Shown here: one piece after another, positions 6,194 to 10,141 of the stretch | Numbering within the stretch: position 1 is the stretch's first letter | Layout of the letters: each line of letters starts with the position of its first letter | Origin: Bacillota bacterium | GTDB taxonomy: Bacteria; Bacillota; Clostridia; Acetivibrionales; DSM-1351 | NCBI GenBank assembly: GCA_023441625.1 | Contig: JAEZOA010000149.1 | Coordinates: forward strand, 1 to 10,141 | Direction of reading: 5' to 3' | Length of the DNA stretch: 10,141 nucleotides | Notes under the pieces: generated by a model | What the model was told of the DNA's origin: nothing | Databases searched by the model: none | What the model saw: only the letters and a program-made list of their open reading frames with translations | Translations under genes and position numbers: made by a program

Positions 6194-7099
6194 CTATTTA
6201 TTTTTTAAATATAAAAAGTAATCGTTCAATTTTCTTGGGCCTGCAAGGACATCTCTGTCAATGTATAGCGAGCCATCCTCACGCACCTTAACACTCCATT
6301 TAACAAGAGAAATACTGCCGTATTCTATTTCAATTGCTGTTATACAGCGAGGATGTATACAGCTGCCATCATTAAAATATGGGGTTTGGCCTACCTCTGG
6401 AAACATGGGTTTATGGTTATGCCCAGCGATTAGCATCTGATTATTCAGAATTACCCATTCACTAAGTTTTTTAGCTACAGATATCATTTTTTCATAATTT
6501 TTAGCTGGACTAGTGGGATCATTTACCCCAAGGGCTTCCAGTGGTGTCCATATATACTTTACAAGAAATTTACTAACATTCCCAAAAGTACTGCTCATAG
6601 GGCTTACCTGATGACCATGAATTAAAAGTATTTTGTCGTTAGTTACTTTGTGCTTTAAAACTAAACCCTCGTGTACCTTTATATCTTTAAATAATGACAT
6701 ATATTCTTCTTCGCGTAGGTCAATATACCTTCTATAATTTTTTTCCACCAGACCATAGTCTTTCTTTTCCATATCGTGATTCCCAAATATAAGATAAAGT
6801 CTGCCAGCCTTATGGAATTTTGACAACATCCTAAATGAGTCCTTATGAATAAGCATAATTTCTGAAAGCTTTGAATTTTCCCATAGCTCGTCACCATCAC
6901 CTAGCTCAAAATAAGTATAGCTTTCATTATAATAGTGGTTTAGTGCCGAAATAAAAATATTTCGGTTTTTAAGGAAATTATCTGTCCAACTACCATCTCC
7001 TCTATGACAATCACTCATCAAAACAAACTTTGAGGAATCATCAAATGGAATCTGCGGAGCGGTATTAAAAATATGAGTAATTCTGTCCAATTTGTCCAT
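6194..7099 (-). CDS. Calcineurin-like metallophosphoesterase
   Basis: Dimetal phosphoesterase of 301 residues. All core metal-binding motifs are present: SDCHRGDG (D30, H32), LGDGDELWE (GD at 67-68), FGNHDM (106-109), LIHGHQ (H161, H163) and AGHNHK (226-229). The LGD-x-x-ELW block resembles LpxH-type UDP-diacylglucosamine hydrolases, but a Gram-positive host has no lipid A, so the substrate is likely another nucleotide or phospho-ester. No membrane segment or signal peptide is visible, so it is cytoplasmic. The ATG at 7097-7099 is preferred because GAGGTGG lies just upstream. An in-frame GTG five codons earlier (7114) would overlap that ribosome site and is not needed. The stop of the DUF4474 gene is 11 nt upstream, so the two form one operon. 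Together the pair suggests a shared but unknown role. Confidence 0.9.
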   Translation of the reverse strand: MDKLDRITHIFNTAPQIPFDDSSKFVLMSDCHRGDGSWTDNFLKNRNIFISALNHYYNESYTYFELGDGDELWENSKLSEIMLIHKDSFRMLSKFHKAGRLYLIFGNHDMEKKDYGLVEKNYRRYIDLREEEYMSLFKDIKVHEGLVLKHKVTNDKILLIHGHQVSPMSSTFGNVSKFLVKYIWTPLEALGVNDPTSPAKNYEKMISVAKKLSEWVILNNQMLIAGHNHKPMFPEVGQTPYFNDGSCIHPRCITAIEIEYGSISLVKWSVKVREDGSLYIDRDVLAGPRKLNDYFLYLKNK

Positions 7100-7110
7100 C
7101 AAATACCACC

Positions 7111-8142
7111 TCACATTGGTGTTTGAGCATTTTTACTCAAATAATTTTTAATACTGTCAAAAGCTTTAAATAGAGGTGAGGACTTACCTATATTCAGAAT
7201 CTCTTTATACAACTCGGGGGATTGTTCTTTAACTGCTGTCAATTTATCAGATAGGCTAGCATAATCTTTTGTTATTAACTGATAGGTATCACAAAACAAC
7301 TTATTTCTTGCTTGCACACTCATGTCTGTTGCAGCTGACCGTGAATAAGGTTGCTTTGAATGTGGCTTATCAAATCTTATTGCTACAATATTCTTTTTAG
7401 TTTCATATTCCCCCTCTGTATACCCTACGTCCTTGAGTGCTGTTAAAAATGCGTTACGCATACTCCTGTCTTTGAAGGTGATGTATAGATCTAAAACAAG
7501 TTCTGAGGGTTGTGAAAATTCACCCAGTTTAAAACCAGTTAACCACCAATGTTTCTGTCTCCTTGAAATGAGCATTTCTCCATTCTTTTTTAAAAAGAAT
7601 TGCATATATAGTCTTTCTCTATCGCTTGCACATTTATAGAAGGTTCCATTGAAGAAATTCGGTATATTTAAATCTGGCCATTCTGATGTGTAGATCCCTA
7701 TTTCACAACCAGTGGTCATACCATACTGTCCTTTCCAGAACTCTATTAACCATCTCTTTCCTCCATATGAAAAATAGATGGGTTCAGAATCAATAATCAT
7801 CCCTAAAGGTGCGGCCGCTTCATCATATAGTCGACAATATCCCATTTTTCTTTGCCATGCCTCCATAGTAGAGAAAAACACATCTTTTTCGGGATTATAG
7901 GCATAGCCTGCAGTATCTATAATTTCTTCTAATGCTTCAAAATTAATTTTGCTCTCTTTTGCTGATCTGTTCACTGGAAGTATTGTAGTCTTGGATCTTT
8001 CATCTGAATTGAACCAATTGGTTAGATATCGGCAGATTTTAGGAGCAGAAATTATAGCAACAACTAAAAGTCCAAGTAGTAGTATTGGAATTAAAGTTTT
8101 TAAACTTATACCCACAAAGGTAAGTAAACTAACTTTAAACAT
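7111..8142 (-). CDS. DUF4474 domain membrane protein
   Basis: Protein of unknown function, 343 residues, with one N-terminal membrane segment (about 14-36) and a short linker. The long conserved domain begins near 79 (GYAYNPEKDVFFSTMEAWQR). The block MGYCRLYDEAAAPLGMII (100-117) and the KHWWLTGFKLGEFS segment (197-210) match what I know of DUF4474, a family common in Clostridia with no known activity. The many conserved Trp, Tyr and Gly residues suggest a folded beta-rich domain; no catalytic motif is apparent. I choose the ATG at 8140-8142 because GGGGG (8152-8156) sits 9 nt before it. The ATG three codons further upstream touches that ribosome site directly and is unlikely. It is the first gene of the unit with the phosphoesterase. 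Confidence 0.85.
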   Translation of the reverse strand: MFKVSLLTFVGISLKTLIPILLLGLLVVAIISAPKICRYLTNWFNSDERSKTTILPVNRSAKESKINFEALEEIIDTAGYAYNPEKDVFFSTMEAWQRKMGYCRLYDEAAAPLGMIIDSEPIYFSYGGKRWLIEFWKGQYGMTTGCEIGIYTSEWPDLNIPNFFNGTFYKCASDRERLYMQFFLKKNGEMLISRRQKHWWLTGFKLGEFSQPSELVLDLYITFKDRSMRNAFLTALKDVGYTEGEYETKKNIVAIRFDKPHSKQPYSRSAATDMSVQARNKLFCDTYQLITKDYASLSDKLTAVKEQSPELYKEILNIGKSSPLFKAFDSIKNYLSKNAQTPM

Positions 8143-8172
8143 AAAACACATCCCCCAAATTATGTTATCTAC

Positions 8173-8201
8173 ATTATAATATTCATTGGATTGTCATTAT
8201 G
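8173..8201 (-). promoter_or_regulatory. Candidate promoter of the DUF4474/phosphoesterase unit
   Basis: A perfect TATAAT (8178-8173) on the minus strand would start transcription near 8166, 24 nt before the chosen ATG. The -35 position 17 bp upstream reads CATAAT, a poor match, so an activator or an upstream element may be needed. Supported by position and the -10 only. Confidence 0.35.
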
Positions 8202-8271
8202 TTAAGGATATTTTATAAATACAAAATTGGTATTTCATGAAAAAACTACTCAGATTTTAGGAAAGTTTTTT

Positions 8272-8298
8272 ATTAATATATTAACTATTTATATTAAT
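8272..8298. repeat. AT-rich palindrome and inverted repeat over the ligase -35 box
   Basis: TTAATATATTAA (8273-8284) is a perfect 12-bp palindrome overlapping the -35 box of the ligase promoter. ATTAATAT (8272-8279) also recurs inverted as ATATTAAT at 8291-8298, inside the promoter spacer. The layout suits a repressor operator, but such AT-only dyads arise easily by chance in this base composition. Confidence 0.3.
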
Positions 8299-8309
8299 GC
8301 TGATATAAT
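8281..8309 (+). promoter_or_regulatory. Sigma-A promoter of the AMP-ligase gene
   Basis: TTAACT (8281-8286) and TATAAT (8304-8309) are 17 bp apart, with TGA in the extended -10 position. Transcription should start near 8316, about 30 nt before the ATG. The ribosome site GAGGAGG (8328-8334) lies 11 nt from the start codon. Confidence 0.7.
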
Positions 8310-8345
8310 TTAGTGTAATAGTACATTGAGGAGGAATAAAGAGAA

Positions 8346-9980
8346 ATGCCTATAACGGAAATACTATCAAGAAATGCTGAAAAGTACGGACAAGATATTA
8401 GCTTGATTGAAATAAATCCTGATTTACAGGAAAAACATGAGACTAAGTGGAGTGAGTTTGAATTGGTTGAAAGTATTCCTACAGCTCAGTTTAGGAGAGA
8501 GATTACGTGGGGTGAGTTTGACAGCCAGGCAAATAGGTTTGCAAATCTTTTGATGGGTAAAGGGATAAAAAAGGGTTATAAGGTTGCAATACTATTAATG
8601 AATTGTTTAGAATGGTTACCAATTTATTTTGGTATATTAAAAACTGGTGCAATTGTTGTGCCTTTAAACTTCCGATATACAGCTGAAGAAATAAAATATT
8701 GTCTGGAGTTAGCGGAAGCGGATGCATTAGTATTTGGAATGGAATTTATTGACCGAGTAGAAGCAGTTTATGAAACCATTCCTAAAGTAAAAACTCGATT
8801 ATATGTTGGAGAAGATTGTCCTGCTTTTGCTGAGAGCTACGATGATATATTAGAATACTTTTCATCTCAGCCGCCAAAGGTTAAGCTTGAGGATGAGGAG
8901 GATGCTGCACTATATTTTTCATCAGGAACTACAGGTTTTCCAAAGGCTATCTTACATACTCACAGTAGTTTGTTGTCATCATGCTATACTGAAAATAATC
9001 ATCATGGACAAACTCGTGAGGATAATTTTTTATGTATTCCACCACTTTATCATACAGGAGCTAAGATGCATTGGTTTGGAAGCTTGTTAGCTGGAAGCAA
9101 AGCAGTTTTACTTCGTGGAGTTAAGTCGAAGTGGATATTAAAGTCAGTATCAGATGAGCAAGCTACTATTGTATGGCTTCTTGTTCCATGGGTACAGGAT
9201 ATTCTAGATGACATTGACAGTGGTGAAATTAAGTTGGAGGATTATAAGCTCGACCAGTGGAGATTGATGCATATTGGGGCTCAGCCAGTGCCGCCAAGCC
9301 TTATCCACCGTTGGAGAAAGTACTTCCCAAATCAGCTTTATGATACAAATTATGGTTTGAGTGAATCAATTGGTCCAGGCTGTGTTCATCTTGGAGTTGA
9401 AAATATACACAAGGTTGGGGCAATCGGAATACCTGGCTACAACTGGGAGATTATGATTGTAGATGAATTTAGAAATCAGGTAGCCCAAGGGCAGGTGGGC
9501 GAGCTTGCTGTTAAGGGACCAGGTGTAATGAAATGTTACTACAATGATTCTGAAGCTACAAAGGCTGTGCTTAATGATGGCTGGCTGTACACTGGCGATA
9601 TGGCTCGTATGGATGAAGAAGGTTTCGTTTACCTGGTTGACAGGAAAAAGGATGTAATTATTAGTGGCGGTGAAAATCTATATCCAGTACAGATTGAGGA
9701 TTTTCTGCGTGCAAATAGTGCGATTAAGGATGTTGCTGTTATCGGTTTACCTGATCAGCGCCTTGGCGAAATTGCAGCGGCTATTATAGAGCTAAAGCCA
9801 GATTGCAAGTGCACTGAGGAGGATATAATGTCCTTCTGCTCTTCTTTACCACGCTACAAACGTCCTCGAAAGATTATATTTGCTGAGGTTCCTCGTAATC
9901 CTACTGGTAAAATAGAAAAACCTAAGCTTCGTGAGAAATATTGTGGAGGAAGTCTAGTAGCAGCACAAGTAGAAAATTAA
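8346..9980 (+). CDS. Acyl-CoA synthetase (class I adenylate-forming ligase)
   Basis: AMP-forming ligase, most likely a fatty or aromatic acid-CoA ligase: it activates a carboxylate with ATP to an acyl-adenylate and transfers the acyl group to CoA. Length is 544 residues and all core motifs are present: the phosphate loop YFSSGTTGFPKAILHTH (190-206), PLYHTGAK (233-240), the YGLSES motif (336-341), GWLYTGD (412-418), the hinge DRKKDVIISGGENLYP (433-448) and NPTGKIEKPKLRE (518-530), in which K522 is the catalytic lysine. The phosphate loop has Ala201 where most family members have Gly. Residues 25-50 form an unusual charged insert before the RREITWGEF segment that normally opens the fold. The gene stands alone with its own promoter and a downstream hairpin, and no acyl carrier or beta-oxidation genes are adjacent, so the acid cannot be named. 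Confidence 0.92.
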   Translation: MPITEILSRNAEKYGQDISLIEINPDLQEKHETKWSEFELVESIPTAQFRREITWGEFDSQANRFANLLMGKGIKKGYKVAILLMNCLEWLPIYFGILKTGAIVVPLNFRYTAEEIKYCLELAEADALVFGMEFIDRVEAVYETIPKVKTRLYVGEDCPAFAESYDDILEYFSSQPPKVKLEDEEDAALYFSSGTTGFPKAILHTHSSLLSSCYTENNHHGQTREDNFLCIPPLYHTGAKMHWFGSLLAGSKAVLLRGVKSKWILKSVSDEQATIVWLLVPWVQDILDDIDSGEIKLEDYKLDQWRLMHIGAQPVPPSLIHRWRKYFPNQLYDTNYGLSESIGPGCVHLGVENIHKVGAIGIPGYNWEIMIVDEFRNQVAQGQVGELAVKGPGVMKCYYNDSEATKAVLNDGWLYTGDMARMDEEGFVYLVDRKKDVIISGGENLYPVQIEDFLRANSAIKDVAVIGLPDQRLGEIAAAIIELKPDCKCTEEDIMSFCSSLPRYKRPRKIIFAEVPRNPTGKIEKPKLREKYCGGSLVAAQVEN

Positions 9981-10000
9981 CCATAATGGAGTTAAGCATT

Positions 10001-10040
10001 AATCCCCATGATGTGGCTATTTTCTAACATCAAGGGGATT
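10001..10040 (+). terminator. Hairpin terminator after the AMP-ligase gene
   Basis: AATCCCC (10001-10007) pairs with GGGGATT (10034-10040), and TGATGT (10009-10014) with ACATCA (10027-10032), separated by a single A-A mismatch and closing a 12-nt loop. It starts 20 bp after the TAA. The run after it (TATGGTTG) is a weak U tract, so termination may be incomplete. Confidence 0.6.
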
Positions 10041-10081
10041 TATGGTTGAAATAACTGAAATAATAAAGAAGGGATGACCGA

Positions 10082-10131
10082 GTCCATGCCAGCACTTTAA
10101 TGGAGTTTTGTGCCAAATGCGGGGCATGGAC
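10082..10131. repeat. Long-armed inverted repeat at the window edge
   Basis: GTCCATGCC (10082-10090) pairs perfectly with GGCATGGAC (10123-10131), and inside it GCAC (10092-10095) can pair with GTGC (10110-10113) around a 14-nt loop. It lies about 40 bp beyond the ligase terminator, is more GC-rich than its surroundings, and has no poly-T tail, so it is not an obvious terminator. It could be a leader structure of a gene starting beyond the window, or the edge of a mobile element. Confidence 0.45.
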
Positions 10132-10141
10132 ATAATTATGA

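Noticed and set aside
6679..6900. Other-frame minus-strand reading frame inside the phosphoesterase gene
   Set aside because: It lies wholly within a gene with complete catalytic motifs and has no ribosome site.
8217..8235. AAATAC/GTATTT inverted repeat in the divergent region
   Set aside because: Only six bases per arm with a 7-nt gap in very AT-rich DNA and not placed on a promoter box, so chance is a sufficient explanation.

Overview
The window looks like the chromosome of a low-GC, spore-former-type Firmicute, most likely a clostridium of the Ruminiclostridium/Lachnoclostridium kind. The reasons are the AT-rich sequence, strong AGGAGG-type ribosome sites before nearly every gene, near-consensus sigma-A promoters, and families typical of Clostridia: a DUF4474 protein, a DUF4179-like anti-sigma factor and a small basic 49-residue protein. 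The genus is an inference from gene content.

Layout, left to right. (1) Positions 1-124 are the 3' end (domains V and VI) of a group II intron on the + strand. It ends about 7 bp beyond the stop codon of the first gene, which lies on the opposite strand. (2) 132-1965, minus strand: an ECF sigma factor translationally coupled to a one-pass membrane anti-sigma factor. (3) 2141-3877, minus strand: a complete half-size ABC exporter. (4) 3878-4128: a divergent promoter region with a clear sigma-A promoter on the + strand and a 14-bp dyad touching its -35 box. (5) 4129-5799, plus strand: a secreted SH3-domain protein with repeat-like downstream domains, followed by a terminator. (6) 5958-8142, minus strand: a likely three-gene unit of DUF4474 membrane protein, calcineurin-like phosphoesterase and a 49-aa basic protein, ending in a perfect 15-bp hairpin. 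(7) 8143-8345: a second divergent promoter region with an AT-rich palindrome over the -35 box. (8) 8346-9980, plus strand: a class I acyl-CoA synthetase/AMP ligase followed by a hairpin. (9) 9981-10141: a second, unexplained hairpin whose loop side carries a tiny zinc-knuckle-like reading frame.

How the genes may work together. The left half reads as a cell-envelope module: sigma/anti-sigma sensing, an exporter, and a secreted wall-type SH3 protein sharing a control region with the exporter. That functional link is inferred from proximity only. The phosphoesterase/DUF4474 unit and the ligase share a second divergent control region, but nothing in the sequence ties their functions together.

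The window contains no rRNA, tRNA or CRISPR array that I can see. I do not see a clearly new defence or mobile system. The most unusual items are the position of the intron end, the architecture of the SH3 protein, the short basic protein, and the hairpin at the right edge.
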